NCBI GenBank assembly: GCA_022865305.1
Contig: JALHSP010000043.1
Location: forward strand, 124,001-188,000
Direction: 5' to 3'
From: Bacteroidales bacterium
GTDB lineage: Bacteria > Bacteroidota > Bacteroidia > Bacteroidales > VadinHA17
Length of the DNA: 64,000 nucleotides
Made by a program: the position numbers and the translations under genes. The notes beneath the pieces are model-generated. The model had not been told where the DNA came from, made no database searches, and saw only the letters and a list, made by a program, of their open reading frames with translations. Every line of letters starts with the position of its first letter. The stretch's first letter is position 1. Shown here piece by piece: positions 54,201-61,004 of this stretch.

Positions 54201-54881
54201 TTAACCAGTGATGAATTTTCTTAATTCCTTCCTGATCGCTTTGTAGTCAGGAATTAATTCTCCAAGCAATTTATAAAACTCTTTACTGTGATTATGGTAT
54301 TTCAAATGGCATAACTCATGAATTATTACATATTCGATATAGATTTCATCCAGCTTTATCAGCTCGCTGCTTAATGTTATATTTCCTTTAGATGTGCAAC
54401 TTCCCCACCTACTTTTAAGGGATTTGACAACAAGCTTCGAGGGAGAGAAATGATAATCCCTGTACTTTTTGAGAATTTCCTCCATTCTTCCCGGGAGTAC
54501 TTCCCGGGCTTTTTGACTGTACCATCTTTCAAGAAGTACTTTTACCTTACCACTGTCTTTATCACTTGTACCAACTTCAATAGTATTATCATACTGATTA
54601 ACACATGATTGCGGCGAATAACTTATTTTGAGAATATTTTCTTTACCCATAAAAAGAAAATATTCCCCGTCTGTATATTTTTTATCCTGATTTAACCTTT
54701 TAAGCTTTGAATAATTATCAATATGTTTCTTAATCCAGTCAGACTTTTTCTGCACAAATTGTCCGATTGTCCTGATTGATGCCCTGTACGGAGCTCTTAC
54801 AATAACTCCTTTTTCCGGACTTATACAAATGCTTATAGTACGTCTCCTTGAAAAGATCACTTTGTAATCTATCTCGCTCAT
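54201..54881 (-). CDS. YgjP-like metal-dependent hydrolase (M48/SprT-type HExxH)
   Basis: This 226-residue protein from ATG 54881 (a GTG four codons earlier is possible) has a zinc-binding HELCHLKYHNHSKEFY (HExxH near residue 188 and a third His), preceded by LKSRWGSCTSKGNITLSSEL, both diagnostic of the YgjP/DUF45 family. One member has been described as a UTP pyrophosphatase, while restriction-linked relatives resemble proteases. The N-terminal half holds a strand-rich domain and YTDGEYFLFMGKE. It is the only gene on its strand here, convergent with the beta-CASP gene. Confidence 0.85.
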   Translation of the reverse strand: MSEIDYKVIFSRRRTISICISPEKGVIVRAPYRASIRTIGQFVQKKSDWIKKHIDNYSKLKRLNQDKKYTDGEYFLFMGKENILKISYSPQSCVNQYDNTIEVGTSDKDSGKVKVLLERWYSQKAREVLPGRMEEILKKYRDYHFSPSKLVVKSLKSRWGSCTSKGNITLSSELIKLDEIYIEYVIIHELCHLKYHNHSKEFYKLLGELIPDYKAIRKELRKFITG

Positions 54882-54893
54882 ACCTGTTTCCAC

Positions 54894-55196
54894 TGAAAAA
54901 GTGTTAAAATATATTTAAAAAAACACTTTCCCCGCTGACCTGGGGAATATTCAGGTTCTGTTTGTTGTCTGAATAATAGATACAATAATTTGAAGTGGAT
55001 TTTGTGTTATTAATTTATACAATTACCCATACTGATTTTAGTTTGTTAGTGATTTATAAATAGTTATTTACAAACATTCTTCGCTTAGGTTAGTCAGGTT
55101 AGTTCTAAATCATATGGGTATATAAACGGGGGGCAGGCAACCTGCCACCCGTTTCTCTTTTTATGAAATCCGGAAAATAAATCTTTATAGCTAATC
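54894..55196. other. Non-coding spacer of about 300 bp
   Basis: AT-rich sequence without credible genes, ending in the terminator-like hairpin at 55124-55160. The upstream part (54894-55080) should hold the promoter of the YgjP-like gene; no strong box is visible. Confidence 0.5.
55124..55160. terminator. Strong hairpin terminator
   Basis: AAACGGG-G-GGCAGG pairs with CCTGCC-A-CCCGTTT around a CAA loop (55124-55154), followed on the plus strand by TCTCTTTTTAT. It lies 43 bases after the end of the leftward phosphoesterase gene and probably stops its transcription, though the U-run is on the other strand. Confidence 0.7.
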
Positions 55197-56378
55197 TTAT
55201 TCAGTTTCAAGCTTTATGACAGTAATTTCAGGCGGCATCCAAATCCTGAACGGAACAGCCAGTACTCCAAAGCCACGATTGACATAAAGGTACTGATCAT
55301 CCTTCGAAAAAAGACCATTCCAGTGCGGATAAAAATATTTGGAAGGACTCCATCTGAATTTTTTTGTAAGGATTCCTATCTGCATACCATGCGTATGTCC
55401 TGCCAGTGTTAATTCAATATCAGTCTGTCCGGTAACATCTTCCTCCCACTGGTTGGGATCGTGGCACAATAATATCCTGAAATCAACACTATCAAGTCCC
55501 CGGACTGCTTTTTTCAGGTCCCCATGAATAATATCCGGATGCCTTCCGCCTGTGGTCACTCCAATAATAGCAACTTTTGCACCTTTAATATCTATTATTG
55601 TGTGTCCATCGTTAAGGACAGTATAGCCAGAAGAATGAATCATCTCATTCATTCTTAATATATCAGTCTTCAGAACTGAGTCTGTTTGCAACGGTAAATA
55701 AATACCTGTATCATGATTTCCGAATACCGCAAAATTTCCATACCTGCCTTTTGCGGCAGCCAGAATAGTATCGGTCCCCTCAAATTCCCTCCATCCGTAG
55801 GTTACAAAATCCCCGGTATTGACAATTATATCAGGCTGATAACTGTTTATCCTTTCTATTGCTTCCTCTAGTAATTTCCGGTGATGATAGAACCCGCTGA
55901 GATGCATGTCTGATAAATGGATAATTTTAAGTCCGTTCAGACTTGTGTTCAAGTCTTTTATTCTGATTGTAATTTCCTCGGTTTTAAAATTGAATCTTCC
56001 TGTCAGGGTACCAAAGGCGACTACAGAAAAAATCAGAAAAGCGATTATGAGGCCTGAATTGGTTAAACATCTGTAATACCCGCCATTTCTCATCCTGGCC
56101 AGTCTGCCTGCATAATGAAAAATAATAATCAGTATCCTGGGGCAAATAACCGCACAAATCATGCCTCTCATGTTCATGTGAAGCCAGACATTCCTGGATG
56201 CCTCATACAGACCTTTATAGGTGACAATTTCAATTAAAAGTATCCAGAGCCAGATGCTCAGTATGACATGAAAGATAATTGATATATAATATTCAAGCTT
56301 TGAGGTATTGTAAAAATGTTCCTTCAGGACTGCAATGGTCAGAACTTCAATAATGATCAGAAGTATAAAAAATAACAT
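55197..56378 (-). CDS. Membrane metallophosphoesterase (YkuE-like)
   Basis: This calcineurin-like phosphoesterase of 393 residues has about four N-terminal transmembrane helices (residues 1-125) and a periplasmic or cytoplasmic catalytic domain (about 150-390). Dimetal motifs in order: HLSDMHLSG (D-x-H), NTGDFV (GD), VFGNHDTG (GNHD), LLCHDP and TLAGHTHGMQIG (GHTHG). The layout matches YkuE-type phosphoesterases linked to lipid or envelope metabolism. It is monocistronic; the start gives helix 1 directly. Confidence 0.9.
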   Translation of the reverse strand: MLFFILLIIIEVLTIAVLKEHFYNTSKLEYYISIIFHVILSIWLWILLIEIVTYKGLYEASRNVWLHMNMRGMICAVICPRILIIIFHYAGRLARMRNGGYYRCLTNSGLIIAFLIFSVVAFGTLTGRFNFKTEEITIRIKDLNTSLNGLKIIHLSDMHLSGFYHHRKLLEEAIERINSYQPDIIVNTGDFVTYGWREFEGTDTILAAAKGRYGNFAVFGNHDTGIYLPLQTDSVLKTDILRMNEMIHSSGYTVLNDGHTIIDIKGAKVAIIGVTTGGRHPDIIHGDLKKAVRGLDSVDFRILLCHDPNQWEEDVTGQTDIELTLAGHTHGMQIGILTKKFRWSPSKYFYPHWNGLFSKDDQYLYVNRGFGVLAVPFRIWMPPEITVIKLETE

Positions 56379-56461
56379 CAGGAAAAATTTAGTCTGTAAA
56401 AATACTCAATTAATAATTACAGTGAATATTCTTACATTCGCCCCTGTCAAAAGGTATTTCA

Positions 56462-56899
56462 ATGACAGAAGTAAAGTTTTATAGACCATCATTTGATCCT
56501 GATGCGGAGCTCGTTTATTCAGTTATTGTAGCGAGATATGAGAGTAAATGGATATTCGTTCGTCACCGGAAACGCAACACATGGGAAATTCCAGGGGGTC
56601 ATATAGAAAAGAATGAATCATCGTCAGATGCTGCCCGGAGAGAACTAATGGAAGAAACAGGCGCTTTGAAATTTGACCTGGTTTGTGTGGCAACATATTC
56701 GGTAAAGAAAGACGGATTCACAGGATATGGCAGGCTCTATTTTGCCGAGGTTTATGAACTTGCAGAAATACCTGAAATTTCTGAGGTTGCTGAAATTGAG
56801 CTTCTGAATCAACTTCCGGGGGATCTTACTTATCCTGATATTCAGCCGTCCCTGTTCAGGGAAACTGTTGAATATCTTGAGCGGGTAGGAAGAATTTAG
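56462..56899 (+). CDS. Nudix hydrolase
   Basis: This small cytosolic hydrolase (145 residues) acts on nucleoside diphosphates linked to another moiety. The Nudix box GGHIEKNESSSDAARRELMEETG fits G-x5-E-x7-RE-x2-EE-x-G, shown here as GHIEKNE and RRELMEETG. WEIPGGH precedes it and VYELAEIPEISEVAEIELL follows. The preferred substrate is not readable. Its stop codon overlaps the end of the convergent SpoIIE phosphatase gene by four bases. Confidence 0.9.
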   Translation: MTEVKFYRPSFDPDAELVYSVIVARYESKWIFVRHRKRNTWEIPGGHIEKNESSSDAARRELMEETGALKFDLVCVATYSVKKDGFTGYGRLYFAEVYELAEIPEISEVAEIELLNQLPGDLTYPDIQPSLFRETVEYLERVGRI

Positions 56900-58080
56900 A
56901 TATACTCGAAGCTCACCTTTTTAAGCCATTTTTCCTCGAGCAATCGTGCAATTCGTTTTACCACTGTCCGGCGTATTTCAAGTTCGACCGGCAGGTTCGG
57001 ATCCTGATGCGCTATATTTATTCTTGTACCTATTATAAAATGTATTTCATCGCTTTCCATTACCAGCCTGACTATTTTATCTGCAGGTCCCTTTCCGAGG
57101 CGTACACTGTTATTATAAGATTTCAGTATTTCATTTACCTTCTGTAAGGTCAGAATACCTTCCGTTACAAGGTCAATACCTTCAAGAAAACTTTCAGGAG
57201 GAAGTTCAGGATCTTCAAATATCAGTTCATCGATGATAGTCCTGTTGAGTTCCCTGGCAACTATATCAGCAGTAGTCCCGCCACAGAGAATAACTTTCCC
57301 TTCGTATCCCTTCACTTTTGCGGCAAGTTCTTTATCTTTCTCCTTTTCAAACGGGGGACCTGTACATATGAGCAATTTACGCGGTTCCCGGAAATAGATA
57401 GTTGCACAGTTGATATCGTCTCTTGCCTTATAAGCATCGTTTTTATGTGCCATTGATACTATCTTTCCAGCGAGCATAATAGCCGAGATGGATGATTCAC
57501 CTGTAACGAGTGTGGCAGCGTAGGAAGCTATGTTATCCCTTTCCCAGCCAAAAGGATAAGCTTCACTGCCCATTCCGCTCTGTGAAACACCATCAGAGCA
57601 AAATATGATCCTGTCTTCCTTTGATGGCATAAAAGAACAAGTCTTAAGGATTTTACCCGAATGCTTGCCTTTTTCAAGGATAACTTTCTGCCAGCCCGGA
57701 TCAAATATCCTGTTGCCTCGTAAAATTATTGTTGAGGGATTGTCATATTCCAGTATCGTAGCCTTTCCGCTGCTTTCAATATCAACAATAGTAAATGTAG
57801 AATAGCTGATCTTTCTTTCACTGCATACCGGCAGAGTATTCATAATTATTTCTGCAATACGGCCAACTTCTTTATGTTCCTGTGTGAAATTAAGCGCCAT
57901 TGTTGAAGTAAGAGTTGCCAGGATATTAGCTTTTACTCCATGTCCCATTCCATCAGAAAGAATTGCAATAACCCTGTCTTCCTCCTTAATATACCTGTAC
58001 AGGAAGACATCACCACATATCCTCTCTCCATCATAATTTCTTTGCTGGCTGTTTACTTCTATATAAAAGTCCCTTTTCAA
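56896..58080 (-). CDS. SpoIIE-type PP2C phosphatase with a C-terminal domain of unknown function, hydrogenase-linked
   Basis: This 394-residue soluble phosphatase begins at a TTG codon (58080) six bases after the sensory hydrogenase stop; no ATG lies near, so translational coupling is likely. The PP2C/SpoIIE domain (about 1-230) has metal Asp in CGDVFLYRY, AILSDGMGHGVKAN and IIFCSDGVSQSGMG. A C-terminal part of about 160 residues (about 235-394; LLICTGPPFEKEKDKELAAKV, ILCGGTTADIVARELNRTII and RLVMESDEIHFIIGTRINIA) is not one I recognise. It would dephosphorylate a serine or threonine on a partner, the probable output of the sensor encoded just upstream. No STAS-domain or anti-sigma gene is in the window. 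Confidence 0.85.
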   Translation of the reverse strand: MKRDFYIEVNSQQRNYDGERICGDVFLYRYIKEEDRVIAILSDGMGHGVKANILATLTSTMALNFTQEHKEVGRIAEIIMNTLPVCSERKISYSTFTIVDIESSGKATILEYDNPSTIILRGNRIFDPGWQKVILEKGKHSGKILKTCSFMPSKEDRIIFCSDGVSQSGMGSEAYPFGWERDNIASYAATLVTGESSISAIMLAGKIVSMAHKNDAYKARDDINCATIYFREPRKLLICTGPPFEKEKDKELAAKVKGYEGKVILCGGTTADIVARELNRTIIDELIFEDPELPPESFLEGIDLVTEGILTLQKVNEILKSYNNSVRLGKGPADKIVRLVMESDEIHFIIGTRINIAHQDPNLPVELEIRRTVVKRIARLLEEKWLKKVSFEYI

Positions 58081-58086
58081 TGGAAG

Positions 58087-59970
58087 TTACTTCCGGTTGT
58101 TCTGCAGATTACTCTTTTTTTTGTACGATTCAATTATTGAATTGAGCATTTGTTCAGTTTCAGAAGCCCCTTCTCCAAGAAGGAATCCGATCTTTTGTAC
58201 CATCTCCAGGTTTTTATCAATCACTTCACTCACCCTGCTGGTTACCTCTTCTCCCTGTACCTCTGGAGAGTAAAGGTCGCGTATTATAGCTCCACATATC
58301 TTGTTTTTCTTTATAGGGAAGATAGAGATATTAAGCATCTTTTCCTCGAACTGAACATCTTTACTGACAACAGGCTCATCTTCCTTCAACACAAAAGTGA
58401 ACATGTTATATACATTAAAAGGGATCATGGTTTTAATGTCAGCACCAGCCAGTCCGGGTATTACTTCAGAGATAGCTTTGGCATCTTCACCGATTATATT
58501 TATAAAACTCTGGTTTGAATGAAGTATTTTCAGATTATTATCTACAATCACAACACCTGAAGGTAGTTTTTCAAGCATATTGTTCATCATATCCGATGCA
58601 TGCTGGGCAACCTCTTTTTCCCGGCGTGCAAGCTCTTCAGAATCCTTCAGGGCTTTCTTGGTCTCGGCCAGTTTCCTGTTAGTCTGCCTGAGAGTTTCGA
58701 TATACCCCTGTTTATTTCGAAGGTTGAATGTATGGCACATTTCAGGAACAGCCAGTCCTTTCGCCACTGTTGTAGCAAAATCGCGGCATGACATATATCC
58801 GCAGGCTCCGCAGTTTACTTCTTCATCAGGATTTTCTTTACCGATTATTTTAAGTACTTCATTAATAGCTTCCTGTGGAGGTTCCGGAATTCTTTGATCG
58901 TCTGGTGTAAAAGTTCTTGAAAAATCGAGCTTCAGCCATTTATCCATATTCTTTTGCCAGAGTTCTTTATCAAGCTTGCCAACTCTTTTTTCAGTATAGC
59001 GTCTGACAAGCGACCTTCTCCTGAAGCGCTCCCTGTGATGTTCCATCCCCGGACCGAGCAGACATCCATGGCAGAAGAAAAGGTTAAAATGGTGGTGAAT
59101 AGTGTCGATGTATTTGTCGAAATCGTTTATCGCTTCAAGAATATCTTCTTTACCTGAAGCAGTTATTACACTGCTGGAAACCATATCGCGTTTTATTCCG
59201 CCAGCCTGTATTATGCCCGCAGGCAAGGGATAGAGTGCCCCCCAGTATCCATACGGTGGATCGAACTCCGACATCCTGACAAGCCTCTCCTGGATCTTAA
59301 ATTCATCAAAAAGTTGTCTTAACTCTATGAAAGTCAGAACTCCCTCAACTAATCTGCCTGATTTGTAAATCAGGGATTCATCCTTTGCATCGATACAAGG
59401 CCCGATCTGCACCGTTGCAATATCCGGTCCGTAAAGCTCTTTCACTACCATTGCTGTAGCAATCATGGGCGATACCAGCGGCGCGAGGTTGGGAACAAGT
59501 TCCGGATGAAATTTCTCTATCAGTTTTACAATTGAAGGGCAATTGGCAGTTATATAGTATTTACCTCCTGATTCACTGAACAGATCAGCATACCTGGCAG
59601 CTATCAGATCGACACCGAATGAATCTTCATGGACGTAATCGAATCCAAGCGATCTTATCATTGCAACAAACTTCCTGTAGTCTGTTATATCATCAAATTC
59701 CGAAGCAATGCTTGGTTCAACCAGTGCTGCCGTTTTCCTGCCTGAAGACAACAGGCTCTTTACCTCTTCCTTCGAATCGCGGAATCCAATAGCGCGCGGA
59801 GAACACGAAACGAAACACAATCCGCAACCGATGCATCTTTCGGGAAGTATAGCTGGATGAGGCTTCTGAGGCCTGACTTCAATAGCGTTTACCGGACATA
59901 CCCTGACGCATGAATAAGAATTCCTGCATTTCCCTTCATCTATAAAAAGAACAGGTTTTATGTCTTTCAT
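58087..59970 (-). CDS. Sensory-type [FeFe]-hydrogenase-like protein with ferredoxin, 4Fe-4S and PAS domains (HydS/HsfB group)
   Basis: This 627-residue protein has, in order: two 4Fe-4S clusters (residues 10-60; CRNSYSCVRVCP and CIGCGLCFVSC), a hydrogenase H-domain (about 75-370), a 4Fe-4S domain (CGACGYMSCRDF, about 383-415), a coiled coil (about 420-465) and a PAS domain (about 470-570). H-cluster motifs are altered: L1 is TANCPS (N143, C144), L2 is GPCIDAK, and L3 is FFCHGCLLGPG. Such variants are classed as putative sensors rather than H2-producing enzymes. It is the middle gene of a three-gene operon. It may sense H2, redox state or oxygen and relay this through the downstream phosphatase. 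Confidence 0.85.
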   Translation of the reverse strand: MKDIKPVLFIDEGKCRNSYSCVRVCPVNAIEVRPQKPHPAILPERCIGCGLCFVSCSPRAIGFRDSKEEVKSLLSSGRKTAALVEPSIASEFDDITDYRKFVAMIRSLGFDYVHEDSFGVDLIAARYADLFSESGGKYYITANCPSIVKLIEKFHPELVPNLAPLVSPMIATAMVVKELYGPDIATVQIGPCIDAKDESLIYKSGRLVEGVLTFIELRQLFDEFKIQERLVRMSEFDPPYGYWGALYPLPAGIIQAGGIKRDMVSSSVITASGKEDILEAINDFDKYIDTIHHHFNLFFCHGCLLGPGMEHHRERFRRRSLVRRYTEKRVGKLDKELWQKNMDKWLKLDFSRTFTPDDQRIPEPPQEAINEVLKIIGKENPDEEVNCGACGYMSCRDFATTVAKGLAVPEMCHTFNLRNKQGYIETLRQTNRKLAETKKALKDSEELARREKEVAQHASDMMNNMLEKLPSGVVIVDNNLKILHSNQSFINIIGEDAKAISEVIPGLAGADIKTMIPFNVYNMFTFVLKEDEPVVSKDVQFEEKMLNISIFPIKKNKICGAIIRDLYSPEVQGEEVTSRVSEVIDKNLEMVQKIGFLLGEGASETEQMLNSIIESYKKKSNLQNNRK

Positions 59971-59991
59971 AATTTTCCCTTACGTGTCTAA

Positions 59992-60246
59992 TTATTTTAT
60001 ACCAGCCAATCCGTTTTCAAGAATACTTTCAATTCGTGAGAGGTTGATCCCCTCGATAATCTCTTCATTTATCCTCAGGTTTGGACCATTACTGCAGTGG
60101 CCCATACAACGGGCACCTTTAAAAATGACTTTATCTTCGAGATGATTTTTCTTCAGATAATCCCGGATATACATCACTACATCCTTATTGCCTCTTGAAA
60201 AACAGGAACTGCCCAGGCATATCTGCATTTCAATTCTCTGAGTCAT
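59992..60246 (-). CDS. Thioredoxin-fold 2Fe-2S ferredoxin (NuoE-like)
   Basis: This small protein of 84 residues carries a thioredoxin-like [2Fe-2S] site: Cys10 and Cys15 in CLGSSCFSRG, and two further Cys in GARCMGHCSNGP. It corresponds to the C-terminal domain of NuoE/HydC without the helical part. It is the first gene of the leftward operon, 21 bp ahead of the sensory hydrogenase gene, and presumably delivers electrons to its Fe-S clusters. Small ferredoxins of this type accompany sensory hydrogenases in other anaerobes. Confidence 0.85.
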   Translation of the reverse strand: MTQRIEMQICLGSSCFSRGNKDVVMYIRDYLKKNHLEDKVIFKGARCMGHCSNGPNLRINEEIIEGINLSRIESILENGLAGIK

Positions 60247-60253
60247 TTTTTTA

Positions 60254-60271
60254 CTGTTTATTAATAAACAA
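60254..60271. promoter_or_regulatory. Rex-like operator, leftward promoter (imperfect)
   Basis: CTGTTTATTAATAAACAA matches TTGTTAA-N4-TTAACAA at 11 of 14 fixed positions and contains a perfect 16-bp palindrome TGTTTATTAATAAACA (60255-60270). It lies just downstream of the leftward -7 box, covering the expected transcription start. Confidence 0.5.
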
Positions 60272-60277
60272 CAACAT

Positions 60278-60285
60278 CAAAAGTA
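60278..60285 (-). promoter_or_regulatory. -7 promoter box of the sensory operon
   Basis: Read on the minus strand the sequence is TACTTTTG, an exact TAnnTTTG. CTTG at 60308-60311 (minus strand) is a candidate -33 element with a 22-nt spacer. The leader before the ferredoxin ATG would be about 25 nt. Confidence 0.5.
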
Positions 60286-60461
60286 GTAATTATTTCTGTG
60301 CGGAAATCAAGATTTCAACATGTAATATTCAAATAATGTATCCAATAGTGGGTTTTATAATACTTTGCAGATCAATAATGATTATTCATTAATATTAATA
60401 AAAATAATTGTAAATCAATATGATACAATATTTTAAAAATTTTGATTGTTTTTATTTTTTA

Positions 60462-60479
60462 TTGTTAATTAATTAACAA
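60462..60479. promoter_or_regulatory. Perfect Rex-type operator (TTGTTAA-N4-TTAACAA)
   Basis: TTGTTAATTAATTAACAA is an exact fit to the Rex consensus known from Clostridia; it is the core of a perfect 20-bp palindrome (60461-60480). Rex represses fermentative and hydrogenase genes when NADH is low and leaves DNA when NADH rises. It is about 27 bases upstream of the -7 box of the hydrogenase operon. The Rex gene itself is not in the window. Confidence 0.7.
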
Positions 60480-60496
60480 TGTTTATTTATTAACAA
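60479..60496. promoter_or_regulatory. Second, weaker Rex-like operator beside the first
   Basis: ATGTTTATTTATTAACAA keeps the right half TTAACAA and 5 of 7 bases in the left half. It abuts the perfect site and lies over the expected -33 region of the hydrogenase promoter, where binding would block RNA polymerase. Confidence 0.45.
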
Positions 60497-60505
60497 TAAA
60501 TATGC

Positions 60506-60513
60506 TATATTTG
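60506..60513 (+). promoter_or_regulatory. -7 promoter box of the hydrogenase operon
   Basis: TATATTTG is an exact TAnnTTTG. The transcript would start near 60520, leaving only about a 14-nt leader before the ATG at 60534. Confidence 0.55.
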
Positions 60514-60533
60514 TTTATTGTTTTTTTATCCTG

Positions 60534-61004
60534 ATGAGTACAGATATTGAATCGATCCTTAAAAAGTATAAACCGGGCAGGAGGGAGTATCTGATTCCAA
60601 TGCTACAGGAAATACAGGATGACCTTGGCTACCTGTCTGAAGAGGCTATTGTTAAGGTTGGCAGTTTTGTCGGATTGAGCACTACAAAGATATACGGACT
60701 TGCCACTTTCTACGACCAGTTCAGGTTCGTACCTTCAGGAAAAGTGCAGATTAAGATATGCCATGGTACTTCTTGTTTTCTGAACGGGTCACAATCTGTA
60801 ATTGATAAAATAAAGGAAGAGACAGGTATAATGCCAGGACAGACAACCAGAGACGGCATTTTTAGCTATGAAATTGTAACATGTATGGGTGGTTGTAACA
60901 ACGGACCATTAATATGTATAAACGGAGAATATTATACCGGTGTTAAAGCTGAACAGTTGCCTGATCTTATTAAGAAACTCAGGTTCATTATTGAGAATGA
61001 CTAA
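60534..61004 (+). CDS. hydC: NADH-linked [FeFe] hydrogenase gamma subunit (NuoE/HydC-like)
   Basis: This 156-residue protein has a helical N-terminal domain (residues 1-75, LIPMLQEIQDDLGYLSEEAI) and a thioredoxin-fold [2Fe-2S] domain (Cys in KICHGTSCFLNG and TCMGGCNNGP). It passes electrons between the flavin of the beta subunit and the Fe-S chain of the hydrogenase. It is the first gene of the rightward operon; the next gene starts on the base after its stop. Respiratory complex I also has this subunit, but the following genes identify the trimeric HydABC-type hydrogenase. Confidence 0.9.
   Translation: MSTDIESILKKYKPGRREYLIPMLQEIQDDLGYLSEEAIVKVGSFVGLSTTKIYGLATFYDQFRFVPSGKVQIKICHGTSCFLNGSQSVIDKIKEETGIMPGQTTRDGIFSYEIVTCMGGCNNGPLICINGEYYTGVKAEQLPDLIKKLRFIIEND

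Larger units (their letters stand above)
60247..60533. promoter_or_regulatory. Divergent hydrogenase promoter region
   Basis: This 287-bp, strongly AT-rich spacer separates the two hydrogenase operons. It holds a minus-strand -7 box (60278-60285), a plus-strand -7 box (60506-60513), and palindromes at 60254-60271, 60462-60479 and 60479-60496 that fit a redox repressor of Rex type. Nothing coding is seen. Confidence 0.7.
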
